NCBI GenBank assembly: GCA_033032865.1
Contig: JAWHQI010000019.1
Location: forward strand, 12,752,001 to 12,816,000
Length of the DNA stretch: 64,000 bases
Source: Dactylorhiza incarnata
Taxonomy: Eukaryota > Streptophyta > Magnoliopsida > Asparagales > Orchidaceae
Reading direction: 5' to 3'
A program made the position numbers and the translations under genes. The notes beneath the pieces are model-generated. The model made no database searches. It was not told where the DNA came from and worked only from the letters and a program-made list of their open reading frames with translations. Below are positions 33,135 through 43,790 of the stretch, piece after piece. Every line of letters begins with the position of its first letter. Positions within the stretch are counted from its first letter, which is position 1.

Positions 33135-34334
33135 TTACAAGAGTAGGATCCATCTCAATAGTCGGGGCTTGGCATCCCCTTTATCTAGCAAGTACCGGAG
33201 TGCGGAGTGATCTGTAAAAACAATAATTTTTGATAGCGTTATGTACGAACGAAATTTATCAAAAGCAAAAACGATCGCTAGAAGTTCTTTTTCCGTCATA
33301 GTATAATTAGCTTGGGCGGATGTAAGCGTTTTGCTTGCGTAATAAATTGGGTGAAAGTATTTATTCACCCTTTGGCCCAAGACCGCACCTACGGCAAAAT
33401 CGCTTGCATCGCACATGATTTCGAACGGAAGAGACCAATCTGGTGAAATTAAAATAAGCGATTTGATAAGTTCGTTTTTAATTTTTATGAACGCCTTAGA
33501 ACATTCTTCATCAAAGATAAACGTGGTTTCTTTTTCTAAAAGATGCGTTAACGGTTTTGTAATTTTTGAAAAATCTTTAATAAACCGTCTATAGAAACCC
33601 GCATGTCCTAAAAAACTCCTAATATAATTAATATTAGTAGGCGGAGGGAGTTTATCTATAACTTCGATCTTGGCCCTATCGACCTCGATCCCTTTACTAG
33701 AAACCTTATGTCCGAGGACTAATCCCTCACGGACCATAAAATGGCACTTTTCCCAGTTGAGTGCCAGATTCGTGTCTTCGCAGCGTTGAAGAATACGATC
33801 AAGATTTTTTAGACAATTTTTAAAGGAATCGCCATAAACTGAAAAATCATCCATGAAAACTTCCATGACGTCCTCAACTAATTCATTAAAAATTGCCAGC
33901 ATACATCTTTGAAAGGTAGCTGGCGCGTTGCAAAGCCCAAACAGCATTCTTCGATATGCGAAGGTGCCGAACGGACAAGTGAAGGTGGTTTTCTCTTGGT
34001 CTTCGGGCGCAATTGGGATTTGGAAATATCCCGAAAGACCATCAAGAAAACAATAGTGCGAGTGACCGGATAAACGTTCCAAAATTTGGTCAATGAAAGG
34101 CAACGAAAAATGATCCTTGCGGGTAGCATCATTTAATTTCCTATAATCGATGCATACCTGCCAACCCGTAACAGTACGGGTTAGGATTAACTCGTTATTT
34201 TCGTTTTTAACTACTGTGATTCCGCCCTTCTTAGGCACGACTTGCACCGGGCTAACCCAAGTGCTATCAGAAATTGGGTAAATAATTCCCGCGTCTAATA
34301 ATTTTATAATTTCGGCCTTAACGACGTCCTTCAT
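33135..34334 (-). pseudogene. Athila I reverse transcriptase and RNase H
   Basis: A 399-codon open block. Reverse transcriptase motifs are in order: KLNDATRKDHFSLPFIDQ, CPFGTFAYRRMLFGLCNAP and the active site VFMDDFSVYGDSF. RNase H begins at PFEIMCDASDFAVGAVLGQ and continues to ITLSKIIVFTDHSALRYL. It ends at TAA 33135-33137; the same frame resumes at once into the integrase block, so the stop looks like a single-base change. Upstream it is out of frame with the protease block. Confidence 0.88.
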
Positions 34335-34441
34335 ATTAGGATTTAAGCGTCGTTGAGGCTGAATAGTGCCGCGAGAATTATTTTCAAGATTTATTTTATG
34401 CGTGCAGAATGAGGATTTATACCCTTTATATCAGAAATTTG

Positions 34442-35395
34442 TCACGCAATTGCGTGACGGTGGTTATTTAAAATTTTAATTAATTCGGAAATTTCCGAAT
34501 CATTAAGCGCATAATAAATAATTACGGGTAATTTTGAATTTTCTTCTAAAAATACATATTTTAGATGATCCGGTAGTTGTTTTAATTCTAGACTCGGCGG
34601 CTCTTCATAAGATGTTTTGATTTTAAAAATATTTAAATTTGTTTGTTCAAAATCTTCCTGCCGGGTTGTTTCTTCAAGACATAATAAAGTTTGTGACTCC
34701 GGATTTTCATAAAAAGGGGAATTTATTTCTGCAAAAGTTGATAAGTTTTCTTCAAAATTTGATTCTAAAATAAAACAAGAATCATCGTTAGTAATTGCAT
34801 TTCTCATTGATTGATTAATATTGAAAATAACTTCCTCTTCTCCAACTCGCAGGAGAATGTTTCTGTTACTCACATCTAGTATAGCTCGAGCGGTGGCTAG
34901 GAAAGGTCGGCCAAGTATTAGGGGTACTTCGGCGTCTTCTTCAATATCGAGGATGACAAAGTCTACCGGGAAGATAAACTTGTCAACCTTTACTAGCACA
35001 TCTTCAATGACCCCTATTGGGTATTTAACTAACCGATCCGCTAGTTGGATGCTTATATTAGTTGGGCTTGGGTTGCCTAAATCAAGTTTTTGAAATAACG
35101 CAAAAGGCATTAAATTTATACTAGCCCCTAGATCGGCCAAGGCGTGCTTGATTGATAAATTACCAAACATACACGGGATGGAGAACCATCCCGGGTCGTT
35201 CAATTTTTGTGGTAATTTATTTAATAAAGCCGCCGAACACTCTGCGTTTAAAGAAATACGCAAAAAAATTTCAAGTTTTTTTTTATTTGAAAGTAATTCT
35301 TTTAAAAATTTAGCGTACTTTGACATTTGAGCAATTGCTTCGCAGAATGGTACATTTATTTGGATTTGTTTTAAAATTTCAATAAATTTTTTATA
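34442..35395 (-). pseudogene. Athila I protease region
   Basis: The aspartic protease region of the polyprotein, which cuts gag and pol apart. The active site appears as ALADLGASINLMP, the DLGAS form found in Athila-type elements rather than the more usual DTG or DSG. A distal ILGRPFLATARA motif is present. It is in the same frame as gag and is separated from it by TAA at 35396-35398. It ends at TGA 34442-34444, after which the reverse transcriptase lies in another frame. Confidence 0.82.
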
Positions 35396-36949
35396 TTACT
35401 CCTCATTGCGCTCATCTTTTAATTTCGAAGGATAAGGAATAGAAGGATTTTTAAATATGCGCGGAGCTAAAGCAGCAGACGGTAAAGCAGGTGAAGAAAT
35501 AACTTGCGGGGGAGAAGATGAAACATTTACCTCGGGCTCGACCAATTTTGAAGAAGTTACCTCCTTTCCGTTGTGGAGTGTGATTGCGTTAGCGCTCTCC
35601 CGCGGATTTGGCTCAGTGTTGCCCGGAAGTGCTCCTTGCTGGCGTTCGAAGAACATTTTTGCGAGCTGTCCAATTTGATTTTCCAAATTTTTGACCGATC
35701 CGGTGAGATTCCGGATATTGGACTCATTGGAGGCAATGTACTTGGTGAAGACCTCTTCAAGCGGAGAGGGCTTGTGTGGTGGTGGTGGTGGTAGAGCAAA
35801 TCTGGGGGGATTCACTTGTGGGGGGCGTTGAGCATTATTGGGGTTGCTCCATGAAAAATTTGGGTGGTTCCTTAAACGCGGACTATAACTATTGTTAAAC
35901 GGAAGATTATTATTCGGGTTATAAGGAGGGCGATAAGAGTTCCCCATATAATCAACTTGCTCAGGAATGAAATTATTATTAAAATTATTAAAATTATTAA
36001 AATTATTATTATTAGTCCAATTTGTGGCGGAGGAAACAGTCATCTCCGCCACATAATATTTTGTGAGCATTTCTACTTGTTGCGCTAAGTTAGGGGTGGC
36101 TTCGACTTCAAAAAGTCCGGTCGGCTTAATAGGGCGCGACCATGGCGCATTCCACTGATAGGCATTCATGGCCATCTCCTCAAAAAGCTCTTGAGCAGCT
36201 TCGGGGGTTTTATTATTAAGAGTTCCCCCTGCGACCGCATCAATCATCTGCCTCGTTTGGAGATTTAAACCATTGTAGAAAGTTTGAATTTGTTGCCACA
36301 AAGGAAGGGCATGATGAGGACATCTCCGCAAAAGTTTCATGAAGCGCTCCCATGTGTCGTAGAGAGACTCCGATTCGATTTGCATGAACGAGAGAATGTC
36401 CGTACGTAATTTAGCGGACTTTGTCGGAGGAAAATATTTCGTTAAGAATTTCTCCGTCATCTCGGCCCACGTAGTGATGGAACCTCTAGGAAGAGATCCC
36501 AACCATTGCTTGGCCTTAGTCCGCAAAGAAAAAGGAAATAAGCGTAAACGGATGGCATCATCGGTGACACCATTTATCTTAAATGTATCGCAAATTTCCA
36601 AAAAATTAAGTAAATGTAAATTAGGATCTTCATCCGGTAAACCATCGAAAACGACGGTTTGTTGTACCATCTGAATGATGCTTGTTTTAATTTCAAAATT
36701 ATTATTCGCCACAGCCGGGCGAATAATGCTAGATTGTGTACCCTCCCAATTTGGTCTCGCATAATAGGACATGGTCCGTAGCGGGGCCTCATTATGGATG
36801 GGATCACCCATTATTTCCTCGTTAGTTTCTCCGACCGACTCTTCGCGAATTATAGGCAGATCACTAAATCGGAGACGCCTCCGCAATGTGCGCTCGATTT
36901 CCGGATCAAATCCAAATTCAAAATTAACTGGAGAGTTGTATCGGGTCAT
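35396..36949 (-). CDS. Athila I gag
   Basis: Gag of about 518 codons from MTRYNSPVNFEFGF (ATG 36949; an upstream ATG at 36997 is possible but adds a hydrophobic stretch unlike gag). The capsid part contains FDGLPDEDPNLHLLNFLEIC, AKQWLGSLPRGSI, FLTKYFPPTKSAKLR and WERFMKLLRRCPHH. A long Asn-rich, low-complexity section follows at about 35880-36000. No zinc knuckle is seen. It ends NEE then TAA at 35396-35398, and coding continues in frame into the protease. Confidence 0.85.
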   Translation of the reverse strand: MTRYNSPVNFEFGFDPEIERTLRRRLRFSDLPIIREESVGETNEEIMGDPIHNEAPLRTMSYYARPNWEGTQSSIIRPAVANNNFEIKTSIIQMVQQTVVFDGLPDEDPNLHLLNFLEICDTFKINGVTDDAIRLRLFPFSLRTKAKQWLGSLPRGSITTWAEMTEKFLTKYFPPTKSAKLRTDILSFMQIESESLYDTWERFMKLLRRCPHHALPLWQQIQTFYNGLNLQTRQMIDAVAGGTLNNKTPEAAQELFEEMAMNAYQWNAPWSRPIKPTGLFEVEATPNLAQQVEMLTKYYVAEMTVSSATNWTNNNNFNNFNNFNNNFIPEQVDYMGNSYRPPYNPNNNLPFNNSYSPRLRNHPNFSWSNPNNAQRPPQVNPPRFALPPPPPHKPSPLEEVFTKYIASNESNIRNLTGSVKNLENQIGQLAKMFFERQQGALPGNTEPNPRESANAITLHNGKEVTSSKLVEPEVNVSSSPPQVISSPALPSAALAPRIFKNPSIPYPSKLKDERNEE

Positions 36950-37035
36950 AAACCAAGAAGAAAAGAAAAGAGAGAAAGAGGTGAGAGAGAAAAACAAAGC
37001 AAAAATTTAGATAAATATATTTATAATATATATAA

Positions 37036-37066
<31 letters not shown>

Positions 37067-37262
37067 TGGTGATTTAAAATTAGTCCTGGACTTCCCAAGA
37101 TCTACCTGGTGAAGGGTTTGCAAGGTACTAGAGGCTATGATGGGAATTCAAGCCCAAAGCGTCCTTTCCAGGAATTTAGTTACACCTTGAATGATAAAAA
37201 AATAAGAGAAGAAAGGAAGCGATAAAACCAATAGATATTCTCTTTCGAAATATCAACTCAGA

Positions 37263-37280
37263 TCCCCGGCAACGGCGCCA
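37263..37280 (-). promoter_or_regulatory. Primer-binding site of Athila I
   Basis: TGGCGCCGTTGCCGGGGA on the minus strand, six bases inside the 5' LTR. It is the tRNA-Asp complement used by Athila and related plant gypsy elements. Confidence 0.9.
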
Positions 37281-37286
37281 AAAACT

Positions 37287-38367
37287 TGATGAGCGAAACT
37301 ATATCTGCAAACGATAACTGCAAGTGTACCGTATCAAATGTAGTATAGGTTATAAAACCAAGGTCGTATAAAAATCTGGGCGTGTTGATTACTCTTACTC
37401 AAGACGATCTCTATTGTTCTATCAAATAAAACTTTGATTTGGTTGCAAAAAGAAAGGTAACTTAACTTGAAAATTATGACTATTGAAGAGAGGGTGGACA
37501 AACTTTAGAGAAATGGATGAATAAAACAACACTAAATTTTATTAATTCAAAAGAGGAATTACAACTATTGAAAGGGAAATTACAAGTGCAAGAAAAAGTA
37601 AAACTAGATTACTCAAAACAGTAGAAATAATGCAGAAAATGGAGGCTTTGACTCCAAAAACAAGGTCCCTGATCATCTGGAGGGGCTGCCCTTTTATAGC
37701 TGAAAATTTGGTGTTACACGCCCTAGGTCACACCCGTGACCAAGGGGCGTGTAGGGGGCGTGATCGGTGCTGGCGGAGAAGGCGCCGTCTGGCTTCAATA
37801 CAGGCGTTACGGACGTGTCACGCCCTAGGTCACGCCCGTGACCAAGGGGCGTGTAGTCTTTAAAACTCGCTGCTGGCGGGAAGCTTCGGCGGGAAATTGG
37901 CGCGGGAAGAGTCACGCCCGTGTACTTGATGTCACGCCTCAAATGTCACGCCCGTGACTTGATGTCACGCCCGTGATCGGTGGGCGTGTAATTTTAATTG
38001 ACGTGGCATCTGGCTCTGGATGCTTGTGGCGGATCGCGGCCATGACATTGGGTCACGCCCTTGGTCACGCCCGTGACCTGGGGCGTGTACTTGGCGATTT
38101 CTTCACGGAACGACTCCGGAGTGACGAAAACAGTTCTGGAACACTTCGTAGGTTACACGCCCATGGGTCACGCCCGTGACCTGGGGCGTGTAATTGTACT
38201 TTTTTCTCCAAATGTCCAGAAAACATGAAAACACAAAATAAACTTAAGTTAGCTTATGGAATTAAAATAGGAAAGATTTATATGATATAATTTAGATAAA
38301 AGACATAATTTCATATTAAAATAATAATAAAACTATACTAAAAGATGAGTAAATAAATTACTCATCA
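37287..38367 (-). repeat. 5' LTR of Athila I
   Basis: 1081 bp, colinear with 28709-29789. The four hairpins are kept at 37716-37752, 37817-37854, 38052-38089 and 38155-38191, with a few arm mismatches that differ from those in the left LTR. Confidence 0.92.
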
Positions 38368-38372
38368 TAAAC

Positions 38373-39738
38373 CTACGGATGTAAGGTCTGAATATTGAAT
38401 TCATTAGGGACTGAAATGTCGAGGGGGCATTCGTTAAGCCAAAGGCATAACGACGAACTCGTAATGGCCTTGGTGCGTTCGAAAAGCTGTTTTGTTAATG
38501 TCTTCCTCGGCCACCCGTATCTGGTGATATCCAGAGCGGAGGTCGATTTTAGAGAAAAAACGTGCGGTGTGCAATTCGTCGAGCAGTTCGTCAATGGTGG
38601 GTATGGGAAATTTATCTTTAATTGTGAGTTTGTTGAGAGCCCTATAATCGACACAAAATCGCCATGTGCCGTCTTTCTTTTTCACTAATATGCCCGGTGA
38701 GCTAAAAGCCGAAGTAGATGGTCGGATTTGGCCGTTGTGGAGCATTTCATCCACCATTTTTTCGATTTCGTTTTTTTGGTGGTATGGGTATCGAAAGGGT
38801 TTTAAATTGGGTGTGGTTGAGTGTGGGATAAGGCTGATCTGGTGGTCGATATCTCTGGATGGAGGTAAGGTTGTGGGGTTCTCAAATAAGTGGTTGAAAG
38901 ATTTCAGTATTTTGTAAATTGGTGGGGCTAAGGTGTGTTTTAATTCTTTGACAATGGAGACTTTGGTTGTTGTTATTTGGTTACTCATTATAAGGCATAA
39001 TGCCGAGGGTTTAAGGGCGATCATCCTTCGAAGCTGCGATGATGAAACTTGTCCAACATGGGTCCCTTTTTGGTGTCCCTCTAAGGTCACTTGTCCTCCG
39101 GAAGTGGAATAGGTCAAGGTGAGTTTTGCGTAGTCAGTGGTTACCGGACCAAGCATCTTTAGCCACCGTTGGCCTAAGATGAGATTCGTGCCTTCAATGT
39201 CGAGGACATATAAGTGAGCTTTATAATTGTTGGTTTGAATGAGCAGCTGGGTGTCCTTACATTTGCCTTTACATGTTTCGGTTGATCCATTGCCCATGAA
39301 TACCGGGAATTCATCGATGTGGAGTATGGGTAATTTAAGATGTGTCGTCATCCTTCGGGATATAAAGTTGTGTGTGCTTCCTCCGTCGATGAAAATTTCT
39401 AAGGGTTGTCCATTAATGTGTCCGGTCATCATCAGCCCGTGGTCAGGGATAGCTCCTGTTAATGCGTGTAGACATATGGGTATCGTGGGGTCTCCCTCAT
39501 CTCCCCCTATGTCGGGTGGGTCTTCAATTTCGTCGTCCGATTCTTCTGTCCCTCCTGGATAGAGGAGGACGCCTCTCCCTTTGCATTTATGGTTTGCATG
39601 GTAGCGTTCATCGCAATTATAGCATAAGCCCTTTTCCCTATGGGCTTGGAGCTCAGCCGGTGAAAGGCGTTTAATTGGTGGGAATTTTGGTTTATTATTA
39701 GGGATGAAGTTATGTGTGGGTTTGTGTCCTAGATACGG

Positions 39739-39776
<38 letters not shown>

Positions 39777-40122
39777 ATGGTGTTCGGGCTTTGAAGGTCA
39801 GGGCTTGTTGGCCCTCATACATGCGGGCGATTACGAACGCATCATGCACTTCGGTGGGCCGGGCCAACATGACCTGTCCCCTAATATTCTCTTTTAGACC
39901 CGAGACAAACATATCGGCGATGAAACCTGGTGTTAGTCCGGGAACTTTAGTTATTAATTCTTCAAATTCCTTTTTATAAGCGAGAATTGTGGTTGATTGT
40001 TGTAGCTTGGTTAGCAGTCCGGCTGGTTTTACATATGGTGAGGGGCCGAACCTTTTTTGAATTGCATCGATAAACATTTGGTAATTTAATGTGGGGTGAT
40101 CCTCCAAGGTGGCTTGGTACAA
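38373..40122 (-). pseudogene. Element H gag C-terminus, protease and start of reverse transcriptase
   Basis: One frame covers the end of gag, protease and the first part of reverse transcriptase. In order: [15 protein letters not shown], about a dozen Asn in a row (a TTG microsatellite, about 39738-39776), a zinc knuckle [14 protein letters not shown], the protease site [11 protein letters not shown], then reverse transcriptase with [17 protein letters not shown] and [17 protein letters not shown] one-base loss just after EFVVMP shifts the frame. Coding is then cut by Athila I at 38372, in the codons just before the FFDD active site that survives at 28684-28695. Confidence 0.87.
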
Positions 40123-40737
40123 TTTTGAAGCGGGCTTGTCTAGATGAAATGCTGTAATTAGTAAATAGTCTTGAACTCTAATCTCATTATATTCGAAATA
40201 ACGTTTAAGTTCATAAAGCCAGTCCGTGGGGTCCCCTTCCGAAAACCGGGGGCATGTAATTTCTAAGTTACCAGGTCGTTGAGAAACTACCTAGGTGGTT
40301 GCAAGTACCGGTGCGGCTCCAAGTATTCCCTGGATTGATTGGGCTGGCGGGTTATCCATCTGTCGAGATTGATTGCTCAAGGCCTCTTCAATGACGACCG
40401 GTCTTTGTTCGGTCGACGCTCCTTGTTTGATGAGTGTGTCAAAATGTGTTAATATGTCCCGGCGTAGAGCTGTGATTTGGTCTGTAACGTGGTCGGAGGA
40501 ATGCTCCCTGGTTTCGAGTATTTGTCGAGCCAATTGATTCTCTTTGGTTTGCATCTCGGTGGTGAAGAAATGTCGCATATGTTGTGTCTGTTGATTTAGT
40601 TCCAGTGTAAACTGCTGGTGGATGTCCTCTATCTGGCTGGTCCGGCTGGTTTGTTCTGCTTGGATGGCTGCTTTGAGCTCGGCGATGGATCTGAGACCGT
40701 CTCCCATGATGAGTATCAGAGTCAACGAGAGCACCAA
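40123..40737 (-). pseudogene. Element H gag N-terminus with one TAG
   Basis: The N-terminal gag of the chromovirus, probably starting at MGDGLRSIAELKAAI (ATG at 40707), about 35 bp from the LTR. It has a helical, Gln-rich section (QQFTLELNQQTQHMRHFF). A TAG at 40291-40293 interrupts it; the same frame continues through 40290-40123 into the block starting at 40122. It lies directly downstream of a candidate PBS at 40721-40736. Confidence 0.7.
40721..40736 (-). promoter_or_regulatory. Candidate primer-binding site of element H
   Basis: TGGTGCTCTCGTTGAC on the minus strand begins four bases after the LTR end GTAACA. It starts with the TGG expected for pairing with a tRNA CCA end, but it is not the initiator-Met type. 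I do not recognise the tRNA. Confidence 0.45.
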
Positions 40738-40740
40738 AGA

Positions 40741-42523
40741 TGTTACGATCCTGCTGGGTAGGTTCAGAAGAAGGCCTAGAGGTGGCCGGAAGGTAGAGAG
40801 ACGATGGGTGAAGGAGGTTTAGAAGATCGGAAATACTATTGCTTCTTACTTAAAAACATAAAGAGAATACAAAGGCATTATATAGCCCCCCATACGACTG
40901 TTACATGCATTGGTGGGCGCGTGCGGTACACTAAACGATGCAACAGTGCTTTTGGCTATATTTGATAATATAAAAAGGTGCAAGGGTTCTGATGCCTGCG
41001 GCGCTGGCAGGTAATGTTCCGCTGACTTATTTATTGGCTGGGATTCCTCGGTCTGTGATGAACTGGGCTTCGTGATCCGTGGATTTGCTGTTGGTTGGAT
41101 CTTCGTTGGTTATCCCTGGATGATTTGTGGTCGTGGATCCTTCTTTTGCGTTGTTAAGCGATGCACCGTTGGAAGGTGTCATTTGTTATGAGACCGTTGG
41201 ATGAGCTATTTTAGTCGTAACATGACCTTCCTTCTGCGAGACGCTGTCCGCAGCGTCTTCATTTTGTTGTTGTTGTGTTAGGGCTAGTTCTGGATGGTTG
41301 GGAGATATTTCGTCCGGCGACGGTGGTGGGGGCGGTGGAGGTGCTGGCGCTGTGTCCTGGTGGTCCCTGGTAGGAACTTCATAGGAGGCAGTCATGTTCC
41401 TGTGATGTGAGGGGTCTGGATCTATGCTGCCACTCGTTGTTCGTGCTGAGGACCTGGGGTTACAGGGTAGATGTCCTCTTTCCTCTTCGTGTGATTTTGT
41501 AGAGGTTGTTCTTTGTTGTTTTCTTCCCCATTTTGTTGTGGCCGGCGTTGATGAGGCAGAATGTCGTCAGGGATTTCTCTGTTGTTTCCTGGACCATTGT
41601 AGCGTGGTGTTGTGGTTTCCATTTTGTTGCGCTGTGTTTAGCTGGAGGAGGGCGCCGAGTGTTGAGGTATCCTCCCAGGTACTGTCGGTGGGTGGTAATC
41701 CCTCCCACTGAACCAGTGCTTGATTAATATTTTCTCCCTGTCGAATGATGTTGCATGTGCTGACGACAGCCATAGGTGGGTGAAGGGGATTATTTTTCCA
41801 ACTTAGGGCAGGTAAATTGATGGGCTGTATTTTTGGATCACCGACGTATGGTTTGAGCATTGATGTGTGGAAGACAGGGTGTATTCTGGAGTCGGCGGGG
41901 AGGAGCAGGCGGTATGCCGCTGCTCCGATGATATCCGTGACCTGAAAAGGCCCATAGTATTTGAGACCTAATTTTCTTCCTCTGGGTCGTGTCATTGTGA
42001 GCTGCCTGTAAGGGTGTAATTTGAGCAAGACCTAGTCGCCTGGATCCAATTTGAGTTCTTTCCTTTTTTTTGTCTGCCTGAGTTTTCATCCGGTGCTGAG
42101 CTTTGGACAAGTTCTGTTTGAGGCGGTGAAGCAATTCCTCTCTGGTTTGTAGGGTATCATCCACGGCTTCGTTGTTGGTGGTACCTGTAACATAAGGGAG
42201 CAAACCAGGAGGTGGTCGACCAAACATGGCCTCGAACGGGGTCATGTTGGTCGATGAATTAAACGAGGTATTGTAATGAAATTCGGCGGAATTTAAGAAC
42301 TCGGTCCATTTTTTGGGATGTTCATGTGAGAAAATGCGAAGGTATTGTTCGAGGCAGCGATTAATTCGTTCGGTTAGGCCGTCCGTTTGGGGGTGATACG
42401 AAGAGCTGTATTTGAGGTGAGTGCCTTGTAGCCTAAATAGTTCTACCCAAAAGTTGCTTAAAAAGATCGTGTCTCTATCGGAGATGATGGATTCGGGTAA
42501 GCCGTGTAGTTTGCCTACACAGT
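40741..42523 (-). mobile_element. Second, truncated copy of element H 3' end sharing the middle LTR
   Basis: The 205-bp LTR at 40741-40945 (TATA box 40878-40885) is followed on its right by sequence about 99 percent like 25769-27346: the Pro-rich tail, chromodomain and C-terminal half of the integrase. The copy keeps the same eight-T frameshift and TAG as the left copy, plus a private stop after HPTVS. Homology stops abruptly at 42523. The layout is LTR-body-LTR-partial body, as expected from unequal recombination between elements rather than a separate insertion. Confidence 0.85.
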
Positions 42524-42780
42524 AGGTGTAGGAGGTCTACTAAAAACTTTTGAATTTTATGAATTTTCATCATTATTTTTATTATAGGGACATAGTGTAA
42601 TTACACAAATAGCAATTAAATTTTATGAATTTCCATTTTTTCATAATATATATTTAAGTCGTTGGAGTAAAAGAATGAGGTTATATTTGGCAATTTTGAA
42701 TGTTGCACCAAAGCCAACTTCTTGCATATAGTAGTTAAAGATATTATAATATAATAATAAAAAGAATGTAAAATAGGCGG
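42524..42780. other. AT-rich, no gene seen
   Basis: Short non-coding stretch. Its left junction forms a small inverted repeat (cctacac..gtgtagg, 42514-42532) across the breakpoint of the truncated H copy. Nothing else is supported. Confidence 0.4.
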
Positions 42781-43050
42781 GAAGGGAAAATCGACATCTC
42801 GTCCCGTCGATCGACGGGATGGGATGTTGATCGACGGGAAGGTAATATCGATGGACTGTTTCAAGGAAAAAGACAAGTTAACATCGACGGGAAGGCAAAA
42901 TTGACATCCCGTCCCATCGATCGATGGGAAGGGATGTCGATCGGGACTTAGGCTTAGGGTGAAATCGATTGGAAGGGAAGCTGATCGATGGGACAGAAAG
43001 AAATATCGACATCCCATCCCGTCGATCGACGGGATGGGATGCCGATCGGC
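42781..43050. repeat. Array of long GATC-centred palindromes
   Basis: Repeated words such as cccgtcgatcgacggg (42803-42818), cccatcgatcgatggg (42913-42928) and a 32-bp perfect palindrome at 43010-43041 centred on GTCGATCGAC. No coding is credible. The style matches the palindrome arrays in the Sirevirus LTRs of this window, so it may be a remnant of such an LTR, but I see no LTR ends. Confidence 0.75.
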
Positions 43051-43790
43051 GAAACTGGGTTCAACTCAAAAAAAACAAATTAAAAAAGTGTTTTTATTTA
43101 TTTAACTTAATTATAGTTTATATATACATATAGCTTTTTATTTAATAATTATTTTACATATACACTTACATATATTTAGTATACTTTATATATATATATA
43201 TTTACAAATATATTTAGTAAATATTTACATAATTACTTACATAAATATTTACATATTTATTATATAGTTTCATATATAAATATATACTTAAATAGTTCAT
43301 TTTTACATATAATATATATATATAAATAAATATTAGTTAAAACAAATCATTTATTCAATAATTTACATGAAATATGAATAATATTACTTAAAACTATACT
43401 AAAATACATATAATTTTACTATTCATCAGTACGCCGCCCATAACATGCATTAAGGCCTTTAATAGAATGCATAGCATGACATATACATCATAACATAACA
43501 TCAACACACGTGACAAGTTAAAGATCTATGTGATGACATATATACACGCATGATTTAAAAGGAAGATGTTAAGCATTCATGCATTTGTATTTTATGCACA
43601 AGAGTCAATAGGATGATGATATATCATCCTAAGTTGAAAGCATAACATCATTTCATAAATTCCCAGAGCAAGGTAACAGCAAGAGCAAGTATCTATTCTT
43701 TTCTTATTTGTATCAAGTTAAGATTCTAGTTTGCTAGCTGTTGCGTCTTAAGCTAGGTGTAGATGTGATGTTCATTCGTAATTGCAATAG
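43051..43790. other. AT-rich spacer and probable 5' leader of gypsy element J
   Basis: 43051-43430 is very AT-rich with TATA-type simple runs and nothing recognisable. From about 43440 the composition changes, and the stretch before the gag ATG at 43791 is probably the untranslated leader of element J. No 5' LTR or PBS could be found. Confidence 0.35.

Larger units (their letters stand above)
28709..38367 (-). mobile_element. Athila-type Ty3/gypsy element I inside element H
   Basis: A 9659-bp minus-strand gypsy element with LTRs of 1081 bp that start TGATGAG and end CTCATCA, flanked by perfect taaac. The PBS complements tRNA-Asp, as in Athila, and the gag and protease are of Athila type. The order is gag, protease, reverse transcriptase/RNase H, integrase, then about 2 kb without genes where Athila elements often carry an envelope-like gene; none is recognisable here. 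The LTRs differ by roughly 2 percent by eye. At least five stops and one frameshift disable it. Confidence 0.92.
25564..40945 (-). mobile_element. Reina-like chromovirus H, split by Athila element I
   Basis: A Ty3/gypsy chromovirus on the minus strand. Two 205-bp LTRs (25564-25768 and 40741-40945) begin TGTTGC and end GTAACA. The order is gag, protease, reverse transcriptase, RNase H, integrase, chromodomain. Without the Athila insertion it is about 5.7 kb, which with the very short LTRs fits the Reina lineage. The left flank is cctgc; a matching right flank is absent because the right LTR runs straight into a second partial copy. Coding is broken by a frameshift before the active site, several stops and the Athila insertion. 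Confidence 0.85.

Noticed and set aside
42616..43017. 133-codon open stretch across the palindrome array
   Set aside because: The frame is open only because the repeated GATC palindromes lack stops; no protein family fits.
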